Part shown: piece after piece, positions 1-7,900 of the stretch
How positions within the stretch are numbered: position 1 is the stretch's first letter
Layout: every line of letters begins with the position of its first letter
IMG/VR virus record: IMGVR_UViG_3300025769_000236
Location: 1 to 43,644 of that record
Strand: one strand, 5' to 3'
Source: a virus
Length of the DNA stretch: 43,644 bases
Notes under the pieces: generated by a model
Database searches by the model: none
The model's input: only the letters and a program-made list of their open reading frames with translations
What the model was told of the DNA's origin: nothing
Translations under genes and position numbers: made by a program

Positions 1-1
1 A

Positions 2-910
2 TCTGGATTAGAACAACGTGTTGGAACTTTTGATGCAAACAATGGAATCTTTTTTGAAGACACTGGAACAGGTTATCAAATTGTAAGAAGAAGTTATACA
101 TCAGGTTCAAGTGTTGATGATCCAATTGCACAGTCAGCTTGGAATGGTGATAAGTTAGATGGAACAGGAGCTAGTGGATATGATTTGAATCCAACTAAAG
201 CAACTATTTTATTTACGGATTATGAATGGTTGGGAATGGGAAGTGTCAGAGTTGGGTTTGTGATAGATGGTAAATTTATAACTGCTCATACATTTTATAA
301 TGCAAATAATTTAGATACGGTTTATATGCAAACTGCAAACTTACCAATAAGATATGAAATAGAAACGACAGGAACGATATCTGGTGCAGCCGTATTACAA
401 CAAGTATGTTCTTCTTGTATGATTGAAGGTGGTTATTCTCCACAAGGAGTTATTCAATCAATTGGAACTGCTTCATTAGCTGGAGTTACTTTAACAACAG
501 CTGGTACATTTTATAATTTAGGAACTATTAGAATTAAATCAGGAAGACCTTACGCACTTATTATTCCTCAAGGTTTTATAGCTTCTGCTGTAGCTAACTC
601 TGACTTTGAAATACAGTTAAGACAAAACGCAACTCCTTCAACAGCGTTTTCATATACAAGTTATTCTGATGATGTAGAGTATGATTTAGATGGTACTAAA
701 ACCATAACAGGAGGAACGATTATAAATAGAACTTATTTATCTGGTAAAGGAGTTTCTATTGAAAACTTTGGAGATGGTTTTAATTTTGAATATCAACTTG
801 GACAAACAATAGCAGGTGTATCTGACACACTAACTTTATGTGCTAAAGGTGCATCCAATAATGATGGTGTTATTGGTTCAATAAAATGGTACGATACTAC
901 AAATGGCTAA
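2..910 (+). CDS. Virion structural protein, 5'-truncated
   Basis: The reading frame is open from base 2, so the gene begins upstream of the window; the first in-frame ATG is at 185 but coding clearly extends before it. The visible N-terminal part includes RVGTFDANNGIFFED and later ATILFTDYEWLGMGSVRVGF and RYEIETTGT. This style is found in tail or baseplate-type proteins of marine podovirus-like phages (family memory, not a search). The protein is beta-rich with no signal peptide or obvious catalytic motif. Its last bases overlap the start of the next virion gene at 903, so the two are probably co-translated. Exact role in the tail is unknown. Confidence 0.6.
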   Translation, partial: SGLEQRVGTFDANNGIFFEDTGTGYQIVRRSYTSGSSVDDPIAQSAWNGDKLDGTGASGYDLNPTKATILFTDYEWLGMGSVRVGFVIDGKFITAHTFYNANNLDTVYMQTANLPIRYEIETTGTISGAAVLQQVCSSCMIEGGYSPQGVIQSIGTASLAGVTLTTAGTFYNLGTIRIKSGRPYALIIPQGFIASAVANSDFEIQLRQNATPSTAFSYTSYSDDVEYDLDGTKTITGGTIINRTYLSGKGVSIENFGDGFNFEYQLGQTIAGVSDTLTLCAKGASNNDGVIGSIKWYDTTNG

Positions 911-1244
911 TATTTATAAAAACGCTTTCTTTACAGGAACTACTACTGCCGCTGTAACAGTTTATACTGCTCCAGTAAATGGAAGAGGTATTGTTCAAAA
1001 CATACAAGTTACTAATGAAGCTGGAAGTAAAGTAGTAAAAGCAAAAATAAACGATAGTTCAAATTCAAATACTTCTAATTTAATCGCATATGCATCTATT
1101 ACTGGACCCACTATTTGTAACATAGCTAAAGGACCAATCATTCTAGAAGAGAACGATGCATTGACATTGGAGACAAGTGATACTACAAGTGTTACTGCAG
1201 TATGTTCAATATTAGAAATTTCTAGAGAAGACCAGAATGGCTAA
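903..1244 (+). CDS. Small beta-rich virion protein
   Basis: 113 aa, starting 8 bp before the end of the preceding structural gene. It is Thr/Val/Ala-rich, predicted mostly beta, with a pattern like small phage tail- or head-accessory proteins (VYTAPVNGRGIVQNIQVTNE). It resembles in size, composition and C-terminal ending (DQNG) the 106 aa protein at the other end of the window (43264-43584, ending GQNG), so the two may be distant paralogues. That relationship is inference from appearance only. Confidence 0.6.
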   Translation: MANIYKNAFFTGTTTAAVTVYTAPVNGRGIVQNIQVTNEAGSKVVKAKINDSSNSNTSNLIAYASITGPTICNIAKGPIILEENDALTLETSDTTSVTAVCSILEISREDQNG

Positions 1245-1368
1245 ACAAAAGTTTACGCATTTCGTACCTAGACCAAAACCTCGTAAACGCCCAGGTCGTC
1301 ACAAAAAAAGTCTTTCCAAAAACGAAAAAAGAGATTATAAGAAGTATAACCGACAAGGAAGAGTATGA
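1237..1368 (+). CDS. Lys/Arg-rich 43-aa phage peptide
   Basis: A short ORF beginning MAKQKFTHFVPRPKPRKRPG and ending NRQGRV. It starts inside the last codons of the previous gene and its TGA overlaps the ATG of the next (ATGA junction), which supports real translation. About 40 percent of residues are K or R. Short peptides with a very similar FVPRPKPRKRPGRHKKS core recur at this place in marine phage genomes as I remember them. The strong positive charge suggests nucleic-acid or virion binding, but no function is established. Confidence 0.7.
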   Translation: MAKQKFTHFVPRPKPRKRPGRHKKSLSKNEKRDYKKYNRQGRV

Positions 1369-1562
1369 GTGATTTAATAAAAATACCTGCTGAAGCAAAA
1401 GAAATAATTAAAAATAAAAGAACTGGTAAAGTTTATGCGTCTAAAGATGAATTTCAATCTGATGTTTTAGATCCAAATACCGATACCACTGCAGAAGATT
1501 TTAGACAAGACTTAGAAATTAAAGTGACAAGAGTCACAATGGGTGCTAAAACAAAAGAATAA
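1365..1562 (+). CDS. Small hypothetical phage protein
   Basis: 65 aa, coupled to the upstream peptide by ATGA and to the downstream glycosyltransferase by TAATG. The sequence contains KNKRTGKVYASKDEFQSDV, reminiscent of short proteins encoded near phage tail genes. There is no membrane segment or recognised domain. Its position in a run of overlapping genes suggests a late virion or assembly role, which is inference. Confidence 0.65.
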   Translation: MSDLIKIPAEAKEIIKNKRTGKVYASKDEFQSDVLDPNTDTTAEDFRQDLEIKVTRVTMGAKTKE

Positions 1563-2497
1563 TGAAACCCAGAGGAGCCACTGAGCTACAAATGGAAATG
1601 CTGCACAAGCATGTTCCCAAAAAATTATTAGACCAAGTACAAATCTGTACTTCTATTCCTGGTAAAGTTCCTTTATCCAAAAAGAAATTAAATATACTTT
1701 GGCAAAAAAATTCATACGATCAACCTAACTTACAAGAATTTTTTGGTAATAAAAAAAGACATAAGGAATATGATTGGTACGTATTCAATTCACATTGGAA
1801 TTATGAAAAATTTAGATACTTCTTTGATATACCAACAGACAGATCTGTAGTTATTAAAAATGGTTGTACATCATTTCCTAAAAGAAAAATTTATAAAAAA
1901 GGAGATCCTATAAAAATTATACATCACAATACTCCGTGGAGAGGACTGAATGTAGTGTTACGTGCAATGCAAGAAATAAAAAATCCTAATATTACATTAG
2001 ATGTTTACTCCTCTACACAAGTTTATGGAGATGATTTTAAAAAAGAAAATGATGATCAATTTAAACCATTATATGAACAAGCTGAAAAATTACCAAACGT
2101 AAATTACATTGGATATAAATCTAATGAATATATTTTAGAGCATATGACTGATTATGATTTATATGTTTATCCAAGTATATTTGAAGAAACATTTTGTGCA
2201 TCTGCATTAGAAGCCTTAGCTGCAGGTGTTCATGTAATTACTAATAATTATGGTGCTTTATATGAAACTTGTTCTGAATGGCCTGTGTATGTAAACTATT
2301 CCGATGACTTTGAACAAATGGCTAGAGATACTGCTGCAGGTATTGAAATAGCAGCAAGCTATTTACATGAAGACTATATTCAAAATCATTTAGAAAACCA
2401 ACAAAAGTTTTTTAAAAGATTTTACAATTGGGAAAAGAAGGGTCAAGAATGGGAAGGTTTTTTAAGAGGAGCATTGAATGAACGAAATAAAGCCTAG
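1562..2497 (+). CDS. Glycosyltransferase, GT-B fold (GT4/group 1-like)
   Basis: 311 aa. The C-terminal half carries the nucleotide-sugar-binding signature of GT4-type enzymes: YPSIFEETFCASALEALAAG with the E-x7-E arrangement, followed by GVHVITNNYGAL. Before it are KIIHHNTPWRGLNVVLRAM and NVNYIGYKSNEYILEHM, typical Rossmann elements. The N-terminal domain is short for the family, so acceptor binding may be reduced. Start is coupled by TAATG to the upstream gene and the end overlaps the next glycosyltransferase. Probable role: adding sugar to phage DNA, a virion protein or a host glycan; the substrate cannot be read from sequence. Confidence 0.85.
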   Translation: MKPRGATELQMEMLHKHVPKKLLDQVQICTSIPGKVPLSKKKLNILWQKNSYDQPNLQEFFGNKKRHKEYDWYVFNSHWNYEKFRYFFDIPTDRSVVIKNGCTSFPKRKIYKKGDPIKIIHHNTPWRGLNVVLRAMQEIKNPNITLDVYSSTQVYGDDFKKENDDQFKPLYEQAEKLPNVNYIGYKSNEYILEHMTDYDLYVYPSIFEETFCASALEALAAGVHVITNNYGALYETCSEWPVYVNYSDDFEQMARDTAAGIEIAASYLHEDYIQNHLENQQKFFKRFYNWEKKGQEWEGFLRGALNERNKA

Positions 2498-3335
2498 ACC
2501 AAAAATTATTGATGGGGCAAAAAAGATTACCCCAATGTGGAAAACGGACAACGGACAACTGAAACCCGTTAAAAAAAGAACAGACATTTCTATATTCGTA
2601 GCAACTCCAGTACATAGCGATTGTTCTATTCATTATGCACAAGGACTATTAGAATTTCAAAAACTTTGTATGAATAAAAATGTAGATGTATCTTTTCAAA
2701 TAATGAAATCATCTTTGGTGACTCAAGGTAGAAATTTATGTGTATCTGGATTTATAGAATCTGGTTATACTCATATGTTATTTGTAGACTCAGATATAAT
2801 TTTTAATGCTGAATCCATATTTAAAATGATTGAAAGAGATAAAGATATTATCTCTATACCTTATCCATTGAAGACTATGAGATGGGATAAAGTGTTTGAT
2901 AAATTTCAAAAAGGTAAAATTAAAAATGCTGACGATGTAAGTAAATGGACAAATGTTTATCCTATGAAAATAGCGGATAGCCATGATAATGTACAAGTTG
3001 AAAGAGGAGTTATCGAAGTAACTCATAGCCCAACAGGTTGTATGTTAATTAAAAGAGGTGTGTTTGATAAGTTAATAAAACATTACCCAGATAAAGAAAT
3101 AATACAAAAAACTGTAATCAATGGTGAGTACGTAACTAAACCTCATATGTGGAACTTTTTCGACTGTTTACATGATCCAGTAGAAAAGACTTATTTAGGT
3201 GAGGATTTTGCTTTTTGTAAGCTATGGAGAGACATAGGCGGCAAATGTCATGCCTTCATAGATGATCCTATTGCACATATTGGTGAACATCAGTACGAAG
3301 GTTGTTTTGCAGACGAGTTGATATTACCTGAGTAA
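2478..3335 (+). CDS. Glycosyltransferase, GT-A fold
   Basis: 285 aa. It begins with a charged segment and then ISIFVATPVHSD, RNLCVSGFIESGYTHMLFVDSDI, where DSD is the metal/nucleotide-sugar-binding motif of GT-A enzymes; DIISIPYPLK and a late LGEDFAFCKLWRDIGG (ED motif, catalytic-base region) follow. A Shine-Dalgarno AGAGGAG lies 7 nt before the ATG, which overlaps the upstream glycosyltransferase by 20 bp. The tandem of GT-B and GT-A enzymes next to tail genes suggests a joint glycosylation role, possibly on virion or receptor-related molecules; this is inference. Confidence 0.85.
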   Translation: MNEIKPRPKIIDGAKKITPMWKTDNGQLKPVKKRTDISIFVATPVHSDCSIHYAQGLLEFQKLCMNKNVDVSFQIMKSSLVTQGRNLCVSGFIESGYTHMLFVDSDIIFNAESIFKMIERDKDIISIPYPLKTMRWDKVFDKFQKGKIKNADDVSKWTNVYPMKIADSHDNVQVERGVIEVTHSPTGCMLIKRGVFDKLIKHYPDKEIIQKTVINGEYVTKPHMWNFFDCLHDPVEKTYLGEDFAFCKLWRDIGGKCHAFIDDPIAHIGEHQYEGCFADELILPE

Positions 3336-3368
3336 AATGGTAATATTTGCTATTAAAGATCTTTAATA
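3321..3368. repeat. Two consecutive inverted repeats before a virion gene
   Basis: ATATTACC (3321-3328) pairs with GGTAATAT (3339-3346), spanning the upstream stop codon. The perfect 18-bp palindrome TATTAAAGATCTTTAATA follows at 3351-3368 and touches the Shine-Dalgarno AGGAG of the gene at 3384. There is no T-tract typical of a terminator. Likely an mRNA-processing or translation-control element, or an operator. Confidence 0.5.
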
Positions 3369-3383
3369 GGAGAAATATACTAG

Positions 3384-4385
3384 ATGTTACAATTTTTACC
3401 TTATGCTTTAGCTGCCTACGGTGGATATAAAGGTTATCAAGCAAATAAGGAAGCAGGAGCTTCTGGATTAGAAAGAATTCTTGGTGGAATTACTGGAGCT
3501 GTTGGTGGATATTATGGTGGTAAAGGAATATTAGGCGGAGGTTCTAAATTTGGTATTCCTGGTTTTGAAACTGCTTCAAGTAAGTTTACTCCTTTTACAC
3601 AAATTCCTGGTATATCTCAAATGTTACCTGCATCTATGAGACAACCAAAAGTAATAGGTACAGATAAATTTGGACAAGACATTCTTGAAAGAACCCCAAC
3701 TAGTGGTGACGAAAGAAGTTTATTACAAAAATTATTGTACAAAAAAGACGACACTAGTGAAATTGATCCTTTAAAATTATTTGCAGGGGTATCTGGTTTA
3801 AGTTATTTATCGGGTGCATTCAAACAAGGTCCAGTTGATGTGTATCAACCAACTTATAATGTTGGTTATGATAGATTTTCAGAAGAAAGACCTGCATACT
3901 CATATATTGATCCTGCAACAGGAGAAGAAAAACAATACGAAGAAATTTATAAACCTGAAGCTGATCCAAGAAACAGAGGTGATTATGTTTCAGGACCTTA
4001 TGCAATGACTAAGACAAGATTAAAAGAAGGTGGTTTAGCTGAAGTTAGAAAATTTAATGAAGGTGGTATAAACTATCTTCCATCAAAAGTTTCTCACGAT
4101 GAATATGATGCAAACAATTATGTTAGAGCATCAGGTTATGTTGAGGATGGATCTGGAAACGGAGATAAAGACGAAGATACGATGTTAGCTCAATTAGCAG
4201 ACGGAGAGTTTGTAACAAGAGCAGATGGTGTATTAGGCGCTGGAATCATAGCTGGAGCGAATCCAAATAGCATGAAAGATATGAGAGAAAAAGGTGCCCA
4301 ATACTTTTATGAACAACAAAAAAGATTTAAAAGAATCTTTGATTTATTAGAGAAAGCAAATGGGCAGAACAGCAAAACAAACTAA
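3384..4385 (+). CDS. Virion-associated protein with Gly-rich N-terminus
   Basis: 333 aa. The N-terminus MLQFLPYALAAYGGYKGYQA and the run GGITGAVGGYYGGKGILGGG form a Gly-rich, moderately hydrophobic region that could contact membrane. The C-terminal part has DTMLAQLADGEFVTRADGVL then GAGIIAGANP, a motif I associate with tail/ejection-region proteins of marine podovirus-like phages. AGGAG sits before the ATG. Neighbours are a GNAT-like core protein and the large internal-virion-like proteins, so a role in the ejectosome or tail is probable. Not a recognised enzyme. Confidence 0.6.
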   Translation: MLQFLPYALAAYGGYKGYQANKEAGASGLERILGGITGAVGGYYGGKGILGGGSKFGIPGFETASSKFTPFTQIPGISQMLPASMRQPKVIGTDKFGQDILERTPTSGDERSLLQKLLYKKDDTSEIDPLKLFAGVSGLSYLSGAFKQGPVDVYQPTYNVGYDRFSEERPAYSYIDPATGEEKQYEEIYKPEADPRNRGDYVSGPYAMTKTRLKEGGLAEVRKFNEGGINYLPSKVSHDEYDANNYVRASGYVEDGSGNGDKDEDTMLAQLADGEFVTRADGVLGAGIIAGANPNSMKDMREKGAQYFYEQQKRFKRIFDLLEKANGQNSKTN

Positions 4386-4821
4386 ACCTCAAGTAAACGT
4401 TGTAGCAGTGGCTGCTAAAGACGTTCAAAAGTTTTGGCCTTTATCTGAATTTATGGTGGCTGAAGCTTTAAAATATTCAGGTGAATATGCAGATCCAAAG
4501 CACATCTATGACGAATTAGTTGCAGATAAGATGCAGCTATTTATTATGTTTGGTTCTGATGAATCAGAAGAAAATAAAGTTTTTGGTACATGTGTTACAA
4601 ATATTTCATCAATGCCTAACTACGATCAATTAGAGATTGTAATATGCACTGGTAAAAGAAGAGACTTATGGGAAGACAAAATTGTTGCTACAATAACAAC
4701 ATTTGCAAAAGCAAATCAATGTAAAAGACTTTGTATTTGGGCAAGACCTGGTTGGGAAAGGGTTTCTAAAAAATGGGGTTGGAAGAAAAAACATGTACAA
4801 TTAGTAAAGGATATTAAATAA
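4360..4821 (+). CDS. Putative internal virion protein, GNAT-like
   Basis: 153 aa, overlapping the end of the previous gene by 26 bp. The pattern FWPLSEFMVAEAL, then LFIMFGSDESEENKVFGTCV, YDQLEIVICTGKRRDLWEDK and CKRLCIWARPGWERVSKKWG resembles the degenerate GNAT acetyltransferase fold seen in small core proteins of podovirus-type phages (T7 gp13 position). The acetyl-CoA-binding R/Q-x-x-G-x-G/A signature is not evident, so catalysis is doubtful. It directly precedes three long virion proteins in one operon. Confidence 0.6.
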   Translation: MGRTAKQTKPQVNVVAVAAKDVQKFWPLSEFMVAEALKYSGEYADPKHIYDELVADKMQLFIMFGSDESEENKVFGTCVTNISSMPNYDQLEIVICTGKRRDLWEDKIVATITTFAKANQCKRLCIWARPGWERVSKKWGWKKKHVQLVKDIK

Positions 4822-5696
4822 TGAGTTTTATAACTAATCTTTTTAAAGGTGGTAAATCATCAGCACCAACTTCAAAAGCTTCAACTCCTGCATCACAAAC
4901 ATCATTTGTAAGAGAAGCTCCAGGTATTGAAGAAAGAAAATTAGAATTAATGGACATTGCGAGACAAGTCGCACAAAAACCAATTCAATTACCAGCTATG
5001 CAGGTTGCGGGTAAAGGTTTAGGATCTGCATTACAACAACAAGGTTTAACTGCAGCAGGTACAACCGGTGTTGGTGCTCCAACAGTACAACAAGGTATTG
5101 GACAAGTTTTAGGAGCAGCAGCTCCAGTAGGTGCTTCACAAATTTCGCAATATTTAAATCCATATCAATCATATGTGACTAATGAAATTGCAAGACAAGG
5201 TCAAATGATGCAAAACCAATTAGCTGCTCAAGCAGTTGGACAAGGTGCATTTGGTGGTGGGAGAGAAGGTGTTCAACAAGCTGAATTACAAGCCAGAACA
5301 TTAGAAGCCATGGGTAGAGCACAAGCTCAAGGATTTGGAACTGCCTTAGATGCAGCTCAAAGACAACAACAATTTGGATTACAAGCAGGACAACAACTGG
5401 GACAACTTGGTTTAGGACAACAACAAATGGCTCAAGCTGATATTTCTCAATTAATGGGTGCTGGTGGTATTCAACAACAACTTGCACAACAAGCATTAGA
5501 TGCTGCAAGACAAACTCAATTACAACAACAATACGAACCTTATCAAAGAGCAGAGTTCCTTGCGAACTTATATGCTGCAGGACCTAAATCACAATCTGGT
5601 ATTACAATGACTACGACACCAGGTACAAGTCCGTTAGCACAATCTATTGGTACGGGACTAGGAGCATTCGCAGCATATCAAGGTGCACAACAATAG
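4821..5696 (+). CDS. Gln/Ala-rich putative internal virion protein
   Basis: 291 aa with very high Q, A and G content. A central region contains GQGAFGGGREGVQQAELQ and repeated QQ-rich amphipathic helices. Position and composition match the T7 gp14-type ejection protein slot in podoviruses: a short, helical, Gln/Ala-rich protein upstream of two very long proteins. TAATG couples it to the upstream gene. Sequence identity to gp14 is not visible; assignment rests on synteny and composition. The N-terminus MSFITNLFKGGKSSAP looks like a short amphipathic anchor. Confidence 0.6.
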   Translation: MSFITNLFKGGKSSAPTSKASTPASQTSFVREAPGIEERKLELMDIARQVAQKPIQLPAMQVAGKGLGSALQQQGLTAAGTTGVGAPTVQQGIGQVLGAAAPVGASQISQYLNPYQSYVTNEIARQGQMMQNQLAAQAVGQGAFGGGREGVQQAELQARTLEAMGRAQAQGFGTALDAAQRQQQFGLQAGQQLGQLGLGQQQMAQADISQLMGAGGIQQQLAQQALDAARQTQLQQQYEPYQRAEFLANLYAAGPKSQSGITMTTTPGTSPLAQSIGTGLGAFAAYQGAQQ

Positions 5697-5704
5697 GAGG
5701 TTAA

Positions 5705-7900
5705 ATGGCTATAGATAAAGTTTTAAATCGTCCTATATTCAGACAAGCCGCACTAAAGAAAGGTCATTTAAAACCTATTAAAGCAAGAATTGGTCAAATG
5801 GTTGGAATGCCAACTGGCGGTAGCACAGCTTATAATCCTAGAAGAGTTCCAGCTGTAATACCAGGGCAAGGACCATATACTCCAAAAACTCCAAACATGT
5901 TTCAAAGAGGTTTAGGTGCAATTAAAAAAGGAGGAATATCTGCTTTAGGTTTACCTGCATATGCAGGATATACTGCTATGTCAGAAGGTTTAAATGCATT
6001 AGGTTTAAGAGATAGACCTGAAGTAACTGTACCTCTTTCACTAGCTGCAGGCTACGGTGCAACTAGATTACCAATATCAGCTGCTTTAGCAGGAACAGGA
6101 TTTATACCAGGTGCTATAGGTGTAGCAGGTATTGAAGGATTAGCTGCATTAACAAGAGCAGGAGTTAGAGAAAGAGAAAGAATTAAAGCGATGTCACCTG
6201 AAGAAAGGGCAGAGTTTGAAAGAATGAATAGAATAAAAGCTTTAGAAGGAGAAGCGGGAGGATATACTGACGAAGAATTATTTGGAAAATTTGTACCTAA
6301 ACAAAAACTACCATCTGTTTCAGATGTTAAACCTAAAACAGATTTGGAAAAAAGAAAAAGAGTTAGAGGGGTAAGACCTGAAACTGAATCTGTTGTAGAT
6401 CAATTGACATTACCTGATAACAAAGCAACTGTCGATAATAATCTAGTTGATATAGATAAAGTTGTTCAAAACCAAGGACCTTCAATGTTGGATATTGCAG
6501 GGCCTAGTGAACCTAAAAAACCAGAACAAGTTAAAGTTGTATCTAAAGAACAAGAAGAGGACAAAAAGAAAACAAACGAGCAAGCGAATGCTGCAGTAGT
6601 TACAGCAGGGGCTAAAACAGATTTAAATAAACCAGGTAAAATAACAGCGGCTGACGGAACACAAGTTACTGATAATGTTATTGAAAGAGCAAAACAAATA
6701 AGAAAAGAATTAATGGCTGGTCAATCTTCACAAGCTAAAATGGTATTTTTAGCTAATCTTGCAGCGGGTTTAATGTCAGGAACTACAGCTAAAGCAGGAA
6801 TAGGTGGAGCATTAGAAGTATTTGGTAAAGCACTTGGACCAGCTGTAAATAATTATGCTGCAATTAAATTAAAAGAAAATGAATTAGAAAATGAATTTAT
6901 GTCTGATGCTTTAGAACTTGCACAAGAAGAAATTGAAGCAAGAAATGCTTTATTAGAAGCACCTGATTTTCCAGATGCAACTGCAGGTATTATACAATTC
7001 TCTGATGAAAGAGGTAATGTAAGAAATATGTCTGCAAGACAACTTAAAGATGGAACTATTCAAATAGCTGTTCCAGGACAAATGGATCAGTATGGAAGAC
7101 AATTATTCCAAACAGCACCTGTTGGAACATTCGATAGATTTGTAGAGGCTAAATATGCAACTAAAGAACAAGGTGAAACTTTAAGAAACTTATCTGGTAA
7201 ATATAAAGCATACAACCTTGGTAGAAGAACAATTGATATTTTAAGAGAAGCTGAAGGTGCAGATAAAAAGTTTGCGGGTCCTGCTGGTCGATTCAACTTA
7301 TTTACTACACGTTTAGGAGATGCATTAGATGACTTAGGTTTAAGTTTTGCTGGATCTAAAGAAGATGGTTTAAGAAGGATAGAAGAACTTAAAGATGACT
7401 ATGTAAGAGATTTAGTAAATGATGGAATGTCAGAAGAAGAGGCTAGAAATTTCTTAGATAAAAACTTTGGTAAAACAGATAAATTATTTGCAGATACATT
7501 AAAATCAATGGGTATGTTTAGAGATGAGACTGATGCTGCTAACCTTGAAAGATTAGCGATCAATGAAACGATACTAACATATGCGTTAGCTAACTCATTG
7601 AAAGACAAAGACAGATTAACACAAAAAGACATTGAGATGGCTAAAGATCTAGTTAACATCTTCCCATTATTAAGAGGTCAAAAACAAGTTATTAAATCAC
7701 TTGAAGCAGTTAATGAAACAATACTTGCTGATATATCACGACTTGAAAACGATTACCAATTCTCATTCTTTGGTGATTCATCAACAATTGATAACTACAG
7801 AAGAAAATATGGTTTAATGGGTCCTGAAGCTACATCAACTAATCAAATAGTAAATCCATTTAAAGATCAAAGCACACAAGAATTATTGGAGGCTTTCTAA
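5705..7900 (+). CDS. Large putative internal virion protein
   Basis: 731 aa, started by a strong Shine-Dalgarno TAGGAGG 4 nt before ATG. Residues about 75-160 are Gly/Ala-rich and hydrophobic (LPAYAGYTAMSEGLNALGL, LSLAAGYGATRLPISAALAG), consistent with membrane insertion during ejection. A charged linker follows (about 200-310), then a helical C-terminal half with EARNFLDKNFGKTDKLF and a C-terminal hydrophilic tail. No lysozyme or transglycosylase motif was seen. By order it occupies the T7 gp15-like slot; the next gene would be the gp16-like one. Confidence 0.6.
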   Translation: MAIDKVLNRPIFRQAALKKGHLKPIKARIGQMVGMPTGGSTAYNPRRVPAVIPGQGPYTPKTPNMFQRGLGAIKKGGISALGLPAYAGYTAMSEGLNALGLRDRPEVTVPLSLAAGYGATRLPISAALAGTGFIPGAIGVAGIEGLAALTRAGVRERERIKAMSPEERAEFERMNRIKALEGEAGGYTDEELFGKFVPKQKLPSVSDVKPKTDLEKRKRVRGVRPETESVVDQLTLPDNKATVDNNLVDIDKVVQNQGPSMLDIAGPSEPKKPEQVKVVSKEQEEDKKKTNEQANAAVVTAGAKTDLNKPGKITAADGTQVTDNVIERAKQIRKELMAGQSSQAKMVFLANLAAGLMSGTTAKAGIGGALEVFGKALGPAVNNYAAIKLKENELENEFMSDALELAQEEIEARNALLEAPDFPDATAGIIQFSDERGNVRNMSARQLKDGTIQIAVPGQMDQYGRQLFQTAPVGTFDRFVEAKYATKEQGETLRNLSGKYKAYNLGRRTIDILREAEGADKKFAGPAGRFNLFTTRLGDALDDLGLSFAGSKEDGLRRIEELKDDYVRDLVNDGMSEEEARNFLDKNFGKTDKLFADTLKSMGMFRDETDAANLERLAINETILTYALANSLKDKDRLTQKDIEMAKDLVNIFPLLRGQKQVIKSLEAVNETILADISRLENDYQFSFFGDSSTIDNYRRKYGLMGPEATSTNQIVNPFKDQSTQELLEAF

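Noticed and set aside
5179-5508. 109-aa minus-strand ORF
   Set aside because: It is antisense to the Gln-rich virion gene; CAA/CAG codons leave the other strand open and Val/Leu-rich by composition.
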